Of a stretch of DNA of 64,000 nt, positions 51,136 to 61,703 are shown one piece after another; positions within the stretch are counted from its first letter, which is position 1, and each line of letters begins with the position of its first letter. The notes under the pieces were generated by a model. It had not been told where the DNA came from. It ran no database searches and was given only the letters and a program-made list of their open reading frames with translations. Source of the DNA: Folioceros fuciformis (taxonomy: Eukaryota; Anthocerotophyta; Anthocerotopsida; Anthocerotales); assembly GCA_049999805.1 (NCBI GenBank), contig JBNGIO010004204.1, forward strand, positions 1 to 64,000, given 5' to 3'. Both the position numbers and the translations under genes were made by a program.

Positions 51136-51238
51136 AGAAAGAGGAACAGAAATAGAAAGAGGGACAAAAATAGAAAGAGGGACAAAAATAGAAAGAGAGA
51201 CAAAAATAGAAAGAGGGACTAAAATAGAAAGAGGGAAG
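51136..51238 (+). repeat. 18-bp tandem repeat, about five to six copies
   Basis: Units of the type AGAAAGAGGGACAAAAAT follow each other. On the minus strand they read as a six-residue Phe/Tyr/Cys/Pro/Ser repeat, but this is simple purine-rich sequence. Confidence 0.85.
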
Positions 51239-51455
51239 AAACGCGTGGTCAAAGGACCTAGCTATAAAGTTGAAGCTACTTAAACCATTTGTATTGTGAG
51301 ATATACCCAAATATGAATCTCTATCATTATAAGAGAGGGATCTAGAGAGGCTCAAGCTATAAAGTTTAAGCTTATGAAATCTTTATATCTTCGTAAGAGA
51401 AGGCCTTCTTTGCATAGGCTTTATCTTCTCAAAAAGTTTAATTGAAAAAGTTAAA

Positions 51456-51761
51456 ATGGACAACACTCTTGAAAATTCACAAGAGATGCGCGCAAGATTT
51501 GTCACTGAAGTACATCATTCGCTAAACCAAGCACGGATTGTGCGAAATGAAGCACGTAGTTTCCTACATCAAGTGTATCAAAGACAAGCTCAAATTCAAA
51601 ATAGAATCGATGAGATGCAAAATAACATGGATACAATACAATCTCAATTGGATAATCTTTCAAATGAAGTTTTAGGCCAGGATGGGCCAACTCTGCAGCG
51701 ACAACAAGATTTTCTTCAATATTGTCGTCACAACCTTATTGAAGAAATTCTTCCTTCTTGA
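51456..51761 (+). CDS. Hypothetical 101-aa coiled-coil ORF
   Basis: Starts at a true ATG after an A-rich leader. The sequence is Gln/Asn/Glu-rich with heptad-like spacing through QRQAQIQNRIDEMQNNMDTI and QSQLDNLSNEVL, predicting a helical coiled coil. It ends FLQYCRHNLIEEILPS. No relative recognised. Its AT-rich, repeat-filled surroundings suggest a gag-like relic or a chance ORF. Just at the end, TTCTTCAATA and TATTGAAGAA form a 10-bp-arm hairpin. Confidence 0.35.
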   Translation: MDNTLENSQEMRARFVTEVHHSLNQARIVRNEARSFLHQVYQRQAQIQNRIDEMQNNMDTIQSQLDNLSNEVLGQDGPTLQRQQDFLQYCRHNLIEEILPS

Positions 51762-52245
51762 ATTTTTGGTGAAACGTGTAGTATATGTATGGAAACTCAA
51801 GAACAAGGTGGTCGAATATGTAGGATACGATGGTGTACACACACTTTTCATGAGAATTGCATTTTGCAATGGCTTCAAAGACGACAATCTTGTCCACTTT
51901 GTAGGAGAACAATGGTTTGATCTTCAATGCCACTACTAGAAACATGTATCCTTTATAAGGCATTTAAAAATGTTGCACCTTTTGTGACAATCTTTTAAAG
52001 TCTTATAAAGGATACTTGGGTGAGAGGCTTAGTGACCGCTTCTATTGATGTTGCACTTCATTGTACTACACATACTTTGTATAATTAAGCATAGAAAATG
52101 AACAAGTGCATTCACCACTAGATTTTTAAGGTCAAAACAACATTTGGAAATAACCATACTTCTAAGCATTTATAATGGGTTTCTTTAGATTTGGAAATGC
52201 ACTTAACTACAATCTAGGGATTCAATTTGCGAGCATGTTGTCATC

Positions 52246-52309
52246 GATCACCCTACATGGGTGGCTAAGGGTTGTGTGATCACCCTACATGGGTGGCTAA
52301 GGGTTGTGT
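52246..52309 (+). repeat. Exact 32-bp tandem duplication
   Basis: GATCACCCTACATGGGTGGC... at 52246 is repeated at 52278 without change. Identical copies imply a recent event or a slip. Confidence 0.9.
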
Positions 52310-52877
52310 GATTGCGAAAGTGAATAAGTATTCTCCCTTGTAGGATGGACATGTTTTAATCCCCCTTGCTATAGATCTTGAGGCCCATGGAGCCATGGGT
52401 AAGGTCTTTTTAAGGTTCATTAAGGAGTGTGAAAATATATATCATGTCATACAAGTGGGTTTCTTCCTCTTTCCTTAGTGGCGGCCTTCTTTCATTAATG
52501 TATATCCATCCCTTTGTAAAGAGCATTAGCCAATGCGGTGTTTTGAACTACTATAACTGTAGATCAAACGACTTCTTTGGCATTGGTTGTGGGTAGTCCT
52601 TTTGTTATTTAGCACCAAAATATTTTGGGAGCAACAATTAGCTTTAGGAATGATATTCAAGGGGCCTCGTACTATTCCTCTTTTGGGTTTAGAGTTTAAG
52701 GTTGTTCCTCCTCATCTTTGGTGTAGATAGAATTTTTCATATATTTATTTTAATAATGTATATATTACTTCTTAATTATGACATCCGGGCATCTTCGATG
52801 CAACGATGTGCGCAATGAATCTTAATAGAGTTGGATTGTATAGTAGAGGTCGATGGAGTTGTGGATTATGCTTTTAC

Positions 52878-53190
52878 TGAGTTGCGTGGTTGCTCTCAAA
52901 TTTTGTAGTCCATGCTCTTTCCAATTATGAGGCCTTACAACATTTTTGAGTTATTAGGCCTCACTAATTTTTGAGTCATCAAGCTCCTATGTTTTTGCTG
53001 AGTTGTGTGGTTGCTCTCAAATTTTGTAGTTCATGCTCTTTCTAATCATGAGGCCTTACAACATTTTTGAGTTATTAGGCCTTACTACATTTTTGAGTCA
53101 TCAAGCTCCTCATTGCACATTTTTAGGTCATCAAGCCTCGGTGCATTTTTTGGGTCATCAAGCCTCATTACATTTCTAAGTCATTAGGCC
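52878..53190 (+). repeat. 121-bp tandem duplication followed by ~25-bp units
   Basis: TGAGTTGCGTGGTTGC at 52878 recurs as TGAGTTGTGTGGTTGC at 52999, with about 120 bp of shared sequence. Inside and after it, units containing TTTTTGAGTCATCAAGC or TTATTAGGCC recur every 25-30 bp to about 53190. Confidence 0.75.
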
Positions 53191-53923
53191 TTGTGTATGA
53201 TGGTTTTGCGTATGGCCACAAAGGGGACATACTCTCTCTTCCCCTATTATATTAGGGTATCTACTAGTATATTCTATGTAGAATCATTATCAAGAATCTA
53301 AGAATCAAGGAGGGATACATATATTCGATTTGGTTCACGAGAGGGGGGATGGGACAAGAAACATAAAGCGGGGTACCAACATGGGCCGATTGGTTTCCAC
53401 AATAGTTCTGGAGATCTGGTTTCCGTTCTTGTCTTCCCGTTGAACTTGCCGCATTGTGAATCACGGAGGAATGACAATGGAGCTTATTGTCATTCATAGC
53501 CAATAACAAACATGTGAAAAATATCCTTTGTTCTCAATTCCGGTGCTATAAAAATGACAGTTGAGCTTACCCAAAATTGTTGATGTGGAACAGAAAAGTT
53601 TGGTACTCGATCTAAGAAAGGCTAACTTGGTTTCTTTTTGTTGAGAATAGTTCGAAGGGAGGCATGTGGAAGGTAGGTTTTTGGGCAAGTGCTCATGGTA
53701 GGTAGTGAGCGGCTGGTGAAGGCTTTTATGGAGTTTTTTTAGTTCTATTTTGGTAGGTTAGAATAAGAAGATACCTATATAGTAGGATGTCTACCTACAC
53801 ACGTAGAGAGAGTACCTACTTGGGAAAATGGAAGATACCTACGTAGGTAGGGAAGGTACTTATACGGTAGACACCCCACCTATGGCAATGGGGTAGGCTG
53901 TCTACCTACGACAATAGGTGGGA

Positions 53924-54340
53924 ATGGTAGGGAACCTACCTACGAGAGGAGGGGTAAGGAACCAACCTACGAGAGGAAGGGTAGGGAACCAACCTACGAG
54001 AGGAGGGGTAGGCAACCTACCTATGAGGGGAGGGGTAGGCAACCTACCTACGAGAGGAGAGGAAGGAATGGTAGAGACCCTACCTACGAAGGGAGCAACA
54101 AGTACCCTACCTATAGAGGGAACATTCCCAACCTACGTAAGGAAGGAGCCTCAAGTTGAGGAACAAGGGGATCCCTCCCCTACCAAACTTGTAGATGGTG
54201 GTGAAGGGATATCCCAAGAGATCCACACAGAGGAAGGTACGGTGGAAGTTCGTGGATCCAAAAGAAAACGAATCCCAATAATGGAGGGGGGCCCATTAGC
54301 TCAGCCTTCAAACTCTGCCTCCCTTCAGGAGCTATCTTAG
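53924..54340 (+). CDS. Hypothetical ORF with nine-residue repeats
   Basis: Open from ATG 53924 to a stop at 54340. The first part is encoded by a 27-bp minisatellite (GGTAGGNAACCTACCTACG-type; starts 53926, 53953, 53980, 54007, 54034), giving repeats such as VGNLPTRGG. The second part (about 54110-54340) is acidic, then has a basic KRKR stretch and a Ser/Leu tail. Since 27 is a multiple of three, the repeat stays in frame. No homologue recognised. It may be a retroelement gag remnant or chance. Confidence 0.35.
   Translation: MVGNLPTRGGVRNQPTRGRVGNQPTRGGVGNLPMRGGVGNLPTRGEEGMVETLPTKGATSTLPIEGTFPTYVRKEPQVEEQGDPSPTKLVDGGEGISQEIHTEEGTVEVRGSKRKRIPIMEGGPLAQPSNSASLQELS
53926..54062 (+). repeat. 27-bp minisatellite, five copies
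   Basis: Five units exactly 27 bp apart, starting GGTAGGGAACC, with a decayed sixth after 54062. Confidence 0.9.
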
Positions 54341-55761
54341 CCACACTTTTTTGAAAAGGGGGTCAACGAATCTTCTATGGCGGCACTAATAGTCCTACTC
54401 TTCATCGGCGTGCACTACCCTAGCAATTATTGGTAGGACTTAGCCTCTTGGTAGGTGTGCGCAGTTCAAGTTGGTGGCGCCTAGTGTGAGAGAAGGGTAG
54501 CCCACCACCTACATGTAAGAAAGGGTTCATGTGTCGATCTCTCCTATAAAGAAGGGCTACACAAAGAAATGAACCACCACATTCTGCACTCTTCTCATGC
54601 TCAGCAGAGCGTAGGAATCTCGTTGCCGGCTGTGTGCCATCATAGTGCCTGGTTGTGGCTAGAGTTGCAATGGTCGAAGTGCTTGGCGGAGGGCTCATAT
54701 TTTTCCATGGGCACCCCTGCAAGTTGCTTCCCTTGCGAATGGTTGTTGTGCTGCTGTAGGTGGGTGGCAATACCTGTGTGACTCTTGGCTTGAGGGTAGA
54801 CTCCAGGGAAAGACTCCTAGAAAGTTCTCGCTAACACGCACAAGCACGCAACAACCGGCCCAAGAAAAAACTTGTTGCACTGTTTTTTGGATTGTAAGTG
54901 TTTCGTGACGAATAGAGAACCAACTTTCGTAAGCTTGCGTGAACATCCTTGCGGAAGGGGGAGCTGCGAGTGCCCTTTTTGTTGCCAATTGCAAAGTTTC
55001 TTGTGATGTCTGGTTGGGAGTGTTGAACGCAGGGAGACGAGCAGTTGGATCGCTTTGGAAGGTGTTGTGAGAAGATTTGTGAGAAAAAGGTATGGAGTGT
55101 AGGGAAGTAGAAATCGATAAGGGAAGTACTGGGGCCCTTCCAAGTGAAGGAATGGTGCCTACCTATTGACTAGACGTGTGGTAGGATTGGTAGGTACGTG
55201 GTTGGGAGGGTTGACTATTGTAGGGGAACGATAGATGTAGCTGACCAGGCTCAGAGGGGAGCGATTCCGAGGAAGCCTACAACGACTGTGGGATTGATGT
55301 GGCCACGATACATGTGAGCGGGTGCCTTGTAGGGATACTACACTTGCTTGCCCACATGATAAATGCGTCGAAATTGTAGGAGGGTTATGAAGTAGAGATG
55401 GTTCTTAGTCTTCAACTTTTAGAAGGTTAAAAGTGATTCATGTTCTTGAAAAATCATGAATTTGTATGTTTTGATGAATTAGTGAAAAAATGGGATATGT
55501 TATTATACTAAAATTAAAAAAAAAACCCAATTTATAATAGAAAATATGACATACATATACAGTTACAAGATTAAAAAAATAGAGAGTGCATAAAGTTTTG
55601 GGTCCATAATATGGCGGCTAACTCACATTGGTAGTTTTGGGCACCGGGCATGCCTATGCACCATGCATTTCACCGTGGCCATGCATGAGATATTCTATTT
55701 TTCTTTCTGTGTCCAAGATAAAAAAAATTGAAGAGTAAAGAGGTAATTTCAATAGTGGAAT
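54341..55761. other. Spacer, no gene identified
   Basis: Open frames on both strands (for example 54420-54770 minus, 54817-55143 minus) show no recognisable domain. 55480-55600 is A/T-rich. No RNA gene seen. Confidence 0.5.
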
Positions 55762-56202
55762 CTAAGAACTATGAGAGTCTTCTCCTTGTGAGCTCATTTC
55801 TACCTTTTCATTTGACATTAAATCACAATTTGAGCTTTCACTTGGTGAGCTTATTACTACCTTTTCGTCAGGTTCTAAAGTGACATCTAAGTCTTCTCTT
55901 TGTGAGTTCATTATATCTACCTCTTCATTTGGTATTAGCTCAGAAACTGAGTAGTTTTCACCTTGTGAGCTTACTTGTACCTCTTCATTTGAGTAGTTAT
56001 CGTCTTCTGAGCTTATTTGTACCTCTTCACTTGCATCTACATCACTATACAAGTCTTCTCTTTTTGGGCTCATCGCTGCCTCTTCTTTGGGTTCTAAATT
56101 AATCCTTGAGTCTTCTCCTTGTGAGCTTGTCGCCACCTCTTCCTTGGGTTCCACATCAATTCTCCAGTCTACTCCTTCTGCTTGGAACATACAATCCCTC
56201 AT
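55762..56202 (-). CDS. Hypothetical acidic repeat protein (146 aa)
   Basis: Starts at a true ATG (MRDCMFQAEGVDW) and runs to a stop at 55762. The body is a degenerate tandem repeat of about 18-22 residues built on EPKEEVATSSQGEDS, strongly acidic and Ser/Glu-rich, encoded by a decayed DNA repeat of about 60 bp. It is probably disordered. The N-terminal FQAEGVDW resembles FHAEGREW near the end of the minus-strand ORF about 350 bp upstream, so the two may derive from one gene or a duplicated module. No known family recognised. Confidence 0.4.
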   Translation of the reverse strand: MRDCMFQAEGVDWRIDVEPKEEVATSSQGEDSRINLEPKEEAAMSPKREDLYSDVDASEEVQISSEDDNYSNEEVQVSSQGENYSVSELIPNEEVDIMNSQREDLDVTLEPDEKVVISSPSESSNCDLMSNEKVEMSSQGEDSHSS

Positions 56203-56539
56203 ATGTCAAACTAGAGACTGTCAACACGACAAAAGTTCATCTTTCAATTCACTTACTATCAATATGACCAAGTTCATCTTTCAATTCACTTGCACTTGGT
56301 TCATGTATTTCGATTGACCTTCCATGTAGTCCTTGAGGAGGATAGCCTCTATTGATTTCGGGGATCTGCATTTTTAAACAAAAGGATATTCATTGACCAA
56401 GACTTATTCAACATTTAGAACTTTAACATTACAAAAGATGTTTTCGATTCTTTTCGCATCTAAGGTTTTGTGTTTTAATCAATATATTGACTTCAACACT
56501 TCATATATAATACTAAGAGAAATCTCTAAAAACTGAAAT

Positions 56540-56839
56540 TCACTCATTTAGCGGAAAGTAAAGCACATTAGCCCACTCTCGTCCTTCTGCGTGGAAACTC
56601 CAATATTTCATATCAAATGGGAAGAGATTAGGATCAAGTGTATGTTCCGATTGTACTAATGAGTTTGATGGTTGTTTCTTTTGATCGCTAGACATAGAGG
56701 TCTTCTGAGTGTGCATGTCCTTAATGTCTTGACTGGGTGCATCTACCCCTTTTTGCTTGTCACTGGTGTCCTCTTTGTCATTTGAAAAGGATAGCAATGA
56801 CACGAGATTGCTTTCTTGTTTCTTCATATTCTTGTCCAT
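56540..56839 (-). CDS. Hypothetical ORF with FHAEGREW motif
   Basis: From ATG 56839 (MDKNMKKQES) to a stop at 56540, about 99 aa. A polar Lys/Ser/Asp-rich first half is followed by DPNLFPFDMKYWSFHAEGRE and WANVLYFPLNE. The end looks more protein-like than random, with many aromatic residues. It sits upstream of, and on the same strand as, the acidic repeat ORF, whose start shares the AEG-x-x-W pattern. No family recognised. Confidence 0.35.
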   Translation of the reverse strand: MDKNMKKQESNLVSLLSFSNDKEDTSDKQKGVDAPSQDIKDMHTQKTSMSSDQKKQPSNSLVQSEHTLDPNLFPFDMKYWSFHAEGREWANVLYFPLNE

Positions 56840-58587
56840 CTTCCAACCACTAATCTCCTCCAATCTTTAAGTAAGCGAGAAGTTTGTTTCTAAATTCTTA
56901 CTATTGCATCAAAATTCAGCTTGTTTATCCTCCTTAGGGCTATAAGGATTCCTCAACTTTTTTCGAGATGAGCACAATACCAAATATGTAGGTGCTTTAA
57001 CTTTGGACTTCTAAGTTCCCCAAATCAAATTATAAGCAAACGAGAATGCTTAAAGGTGGATTTTTAAGCGATTCAATTCACTATATGGTGGAATTGAAGT
57101 GTTATTGCTCTAGTACTTTAAATACTTTCGGATTCATCTTATTTTTTAATTTAAAATAATGGATATTTTTTTAAAATATTTTATATCTGATTTTTAACTA
57201 TTTGTGCATGTGCATGGCTGGAGAAGGAGGCTCATGCACCAAGGGTGACCGGCCATCCTGTGCATGGCTTCACGTCGTAACCGGCTTCATGCACCTGGTG
57301 TGTGCGCCAGAGAAGCCAATTGTTCAGCGAAGAGGAGATTCCGTAGGAAGATTGAGGGTCTGTTCCTGGAAGTTACTTCATGCATGGACATAAATAAGAA
57401 GGAATATCATAGTGCGCATTGACAATGACTCCAAGTTACTGTACTTTGTTGTGCAACCGTTCCCCAATAATCGGACGCCAAGGCGCTTTGTGGCATGTCT
57501 CATAAAATGCCAAAAAGTTGAACAGGTGCAACTGTTTTTATCATCATACGAGACTCTCCGAACACGAACAAGCAAAGCGAAGTTGTAGTTTGTCTAAGTG
57601 AAAGTATCTAAGTATTTGACCGCCACAAAGATTTTAAGCTCGACGTTTAAGAGTTTCTTTCGAAATTGCAAATTAAGCAAAACCTTACCGTCTATCTAGC
57701 TCAAAAAACATGGGACACTGATTCAAGTTGCTCTCTTCGAGGGCTCTGACCTTTCTGCAGACAAGGCAGGGCCCAACCTCAGTGGCCAAAATGTTTTATT
57801 TTTTATTTTTATTTTTATATATTTTAGGAAAGGGGTTTTACAACTTGGAAGAGAATTTACAGAAAGAAATTCGGATGACCTTGAATGATATGGCGCTCCC
57901 ACTAAAGGTTCTCAAGCTCCGTCTTACTTTGTCTACAAAAATTGGCTGAAAAAACGTCAGGCTGGAACACCATTTTGTCAAAAAGCTATCTGAAGTTCTG
58001 CCATCAAGTAGGTAAGTCCCAACAAAATTACCAGGATGTGGTCCCATTGCTGTTGTACTTGTTATCTTCAAAACTTTGTGGGCAGTAACAGAAACCCACA
58101 GTCGACTAAAGGCACCCTCAGTCCTCGCTTCAGTTTCAGGGTCACATGAACGAGAGACTCACTTTATCCTGCAGCATGTCACGTGCCCACAGTCTCTGGG
58201 TAAGTCCTGAAAAAAACAATTTCCAGGCAGGGTGAGACTGACCCTGACCTCCAACACTGCTCACTGGTTGTTTGGGTGTTGGCATACGAGGTATTGATCT
58301 CAGCCTCTGGCTCCGATGCGTAGTCCACCACAGCGTTGGACTCGTCCACCTTCATAAAGCCGGACGTGTCCAACTCCGTAGCCGAGTCCCGTAGCACTGG
58401 AAAACTTCTCTCGCCACTCAAACGCTCAGCGGGGCCTCCTGCTCTCGGTGTCAAGCTGTTGATAACAGTTGGTGACAGCACCTCACCAGGCTCTGCCACA
58501 AGCAAACCAGGTTTCCTCTCCCCCAGCATCCACTGATCACATGATCAAAGGCAGAGAACCGATGTTCAAATATGGAAACCGATCCGA
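56840..58587. other. Spacer and 3' region of zinc-finger gene
   Basis: 57050-57190 is AT-rich and 57780-57830 T-rich. The stretch 58179-58529 (minus), just past the zinc-finger stop, is open and could be 3' UTR or an alternative last exon. No other gene identified. Confidence 0.5.
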
Positions 58588-61500
58588 CTACAGATCGACG
58601 GGCTCCCAGTCATACCAAGCGCGACTGCTTACCAGATCCGAATCCAACCTCTCCGTGCTTGCTCCCGGACTGTTTTGACCAGTTGGAGCCGAATCAGGCT
58701 GGAGCTGCTCTGGTGGCGTCGACGATGCCGGCAGCTGAGACCCATGTGGTGCACCCTCTTGATAGGGATGCATACCCCCCAGCGTTGGTGGACCTTGAGG
58801 TACTCCAGGGAAACTGTGCGTCGGCCCGCTGAAGTTGAACGGCTGCTGAGGTGCAGACCTTTCGGAGCCTGAAGTGGAAACCTCTGTCTGGGTGAGGGTA
58901 GAGACTCCAGAGTACCCATACACCATATCCTGCTGTGAATGATTGTCTCGAGGGTCACTGGATCGGCCAAGTGGAGGGGAAGGTGTACCTGCCATTGTCT
59001 GCTCATACATTTCTCCGCTAGTTGCTGCGAAAGAAGTACGCCACATGAAAATCAGACCAGTTCAGCTGAAGCGTAAACTTCAGACCGAAATGGCAAAAAT
59101 CTCTTGATGAAATTCATCTCGTGATAGTTCAACAAAAAATCTCTTGATGAAATTCATCTCGTGATAGATCATCGGTGCAGCCCTATCAATCACCGTACTA
59201 CAGTATGGTTCAGCCAGGGCGTAGGCAGGAGAATCTAAAATCTACATCTTTTACCCCAACATTCCCTAAACCGAAAAGCACTTTGGAAATCCAAATGCAC
59301 AGGGAAGACTTCAATAACAAGAAGGTACATGTTTTCGAAAAGGTACACCTACACTAACCTGAACCTGCACTTGGAGACGTCGACAGCGTGCCTTGGATCA
59401 TCCCTCCACCTGGCGGAGAATGCTGTAAGTTGCCCATGTTGTCGCATTCTAAAGCAGCAGCCGATTGCTCTTGCCCTTCATTCACTGCGCTTGTGTGAGA
59501 TCCCATACCATATTGTTCTGCGCTGCACATGAGCTGCACACCTTGTCCTGCATTCAGGTTGAGCGTCCGTTGGTCGTAGGGGTTGATACCTAGACCTGCA
59601 AGATCTGATACCCCTGTCTCCAGAGCCGGGTTCGTTCTTCCCAAGTTGTAACTCGATGGGCCCATGTTGCTAAAACCTGCTGCCGAATACAGGTCGTCCG
59701 GAGTTGCTTGGACCATTCTAGACAGGTTGGTAGTGGCAGACGCTTCAATCTGGCTGGTCGGTGTTGCACTAGCGTTACCCACTAGATAGTTTCCCAAGTT
59801 CCACGATCCACTGTTTTGCAACGACCCGGGATGCAAGGTACCGTAGCTAGGCCTTGGACCATAGGCTGAGGCACTTTGATATTGGAGCGCTTGATTGTAT
59901 CGAAGAGTAGCTTGGTCAAAAAGCAGGGGGGGAGTACCTTGAAATTTGGCCAAGGTATTCAAGTTTTGCCTGCAGAAATGCACAAGACAAAAGCAATCGA
60001 TCAGCACAAGCCATGAGCACTCAAGCCACACACCCCAAAAATTGTCCAGTCCAGAAAATAAAACAGAAATAAACGAGAGGGACAGGGACAAGAACAAGGA
60101 GGTGGAACTCACATGGGTAGGCCTGTGAAGGCCCCGGGTAAGCCCTGTAGCCCTTGCTGCTTAAACACCAGCTTGTGCGCATTATCCAATTGTTCCTTCT
60201 CCCTCTCTGCATTGAACAGAACTTGCGTTTATGCAAGCAAGCCTCGTCTATGGTCGACAACAAAAGGTACCTATAGCGCTCTAACATTTCACCTTGCCGA
60301 TGGCGGTTCATGTGTCCTCCCAGGGCTTGCGATTTATCGAAACTTTGAGAACAGAACCGGCACGCATATGGCTTAGCCGGTGTTTCATCGCTGTCGGACT
60401 TCCGCTTCTTCTTGTCTGAGGAGGAGACCCGACCGGCGTTCACCAAGGATGAGAACAAGAAACCTCAAACAAGCAGCAGCCACTCCAATTCATCGGACAC
60501 AGCTGTATGTGCTGAGGAGGAAGGTGCGAAGGGCATACCTGATCTATCCCCGGAAGATACACTGTTCGGGCTGGTAGGACTCTGCGAGCCAGATCCGTGA
60601 GTTCTCCATGAGATGGGGTCGACAGCGTCCGGAACGTCAGCCCCAACCTGGGGCACTCCGGAGAGCTGGAGCTGTTGTTGCTGGCGCTGCTGGTGGAGAG
60701 ACTGTGTCCCTACAGAGCTACCGTAGAGAGCAGCAGCAGAACCAGCACGGGCAGCAACAGAGCTAGCACGGGCAGGAGCGCCCTCACTATGCTGCCGCTG
60801 CAATGCGGAGAAGGAAGGGGGGGAGTTCCTGAGGTGACCGACTTGAGGTATCGTTGTATCAAATCCTCTAGAAAGAAAGGACGCCTGGTTAAATGGCCTG
60901 TTCGGGTTCACGGTGGCGGTTGTACGAGATGCAAGACCATGCATCCCGGAGGTGTTGCCGGGGTACAAGACAGTACCATAGGCCGTAGGTTCCTGGAGAT
61001 TATTGGCATCTGTGTGCTGAGGCTCGAACCGCCGACCACCTCCCCCTGGCCCGCTGCCTTGGTCAACACCAACACCATAAATGAATTGGGGCTGCCTCGC
61101 CTCTATGGAGGCGTCTTGAATTGTATCGCCAAACCGCCGCCCAGCAGTCACAGTGTCGTAGAAAGGGGTCGGGTTCTCAGAATTGCCCGGCCTTCCTGTA
61201 GACAAAGGGATCGTACCAGAGATGGCCCCTGCCTCTCCCGACTCCGCTACCTCGTCCACGTGCTCCGCGGTCACGTGAATATTTCCTGCATTCACGCGAG
61301 AAACTTAGAGGCGGTGCATGCCAGAGGCGGTGCGGTGTAAGACGAGGAGGAGAAGGAGGAGGAGGTGGAATTTGGAGACGGTACCAGGACCTTCCTCCTC
61401 CGCAAGCGAGCCGGTCTCTACTCCTCCGTGCTCATCGTCAGATTGAGTATTCAAGTCCGTTTGGCTCCGAGATCTGTCGCGGGAGCACACAGAATCGACA

Positions 61501-61703
61501 AACGCAAATGAAGAAGAAGCCTCGAGTAAATTGACATCCACGATCCACGATCGTGCAATCACCAGAGCAAGTCTCTCCCACTCTCTCTCACACACACACT
61601 CGCACGCACGCAGGCAGGACAAACGGCCTTCCGGGTCATGGACACATCCACCGTATCCAAAGTTCGCAAGAACAACTTCCGATGAAATTTGGAAGGTCTC
61701 AAA
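58588..61703 (-). CDS. C2H2 zinc-finger protein with QALGGH motif, JAGGED/STAMENLESS1-like (5' end unresolved)
   Basis: Plant-type transcription factor. Exons on the minus strand: ?-61385, 61285-60539, 60463-60293, 60206-60113, 59969-59359 and 59024-58588 (stop TAG). All joins are GT-AG and in frame. The single finger YACRFCSQSFDKSQALGGHM is followed by NRHRQEREKEQL. The GHMNRHRQER continuation is the JAGGED/NUBBIN/STAMENLESS1 pattern, after which LDNAHKLVFKQQGLQG follows. Flanks are long, Ser/Gly/Gln-rich and probably disordered, including a Gln run (QQRQQQQLQL), with a basic KKKRK signal just before the finger. The C terminus is WYDWEPVDL. The first exon is open up to a stop at 61704 but has no in-frame ATG, so the true start lies in an unseen upstream exon, or translation begins later. 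In flowering plants this subfamily shapes lateral organs. A role here is inferred. Confidence 0.82.
59095..59167 (-). repeat. 40-bp direct duplication in zinc-finger gene intron
   Basis: A 33-bp stretch containing CTCTTGATGAAATTCATCTC occurs at 59101 and again at 59141, in the intron between the last two exons. The motif itself holds a GATGAAATTCATC palindrome. Confidence 0.9.

Larger units (their letters stand above)
51762..53925. other. AT-rich spacer with local duplications
   Basis: No gene recognised. Contains the two tandem duplications listed separately and GTAGG/CCTAC-rich sequence from about 53750 onward, including a TACCTACGTAGGTA palindrome near 53837. Confidence 0.55.

Noticed and set aside
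58179-58529. Minus-strand ORF just past the zinc-finger stop as a separate gene
   Set aside because: It directly follows the zinc-finger gene on the same strand, has no known domain, and is better explained as 3' UTR or an alternative last exon.
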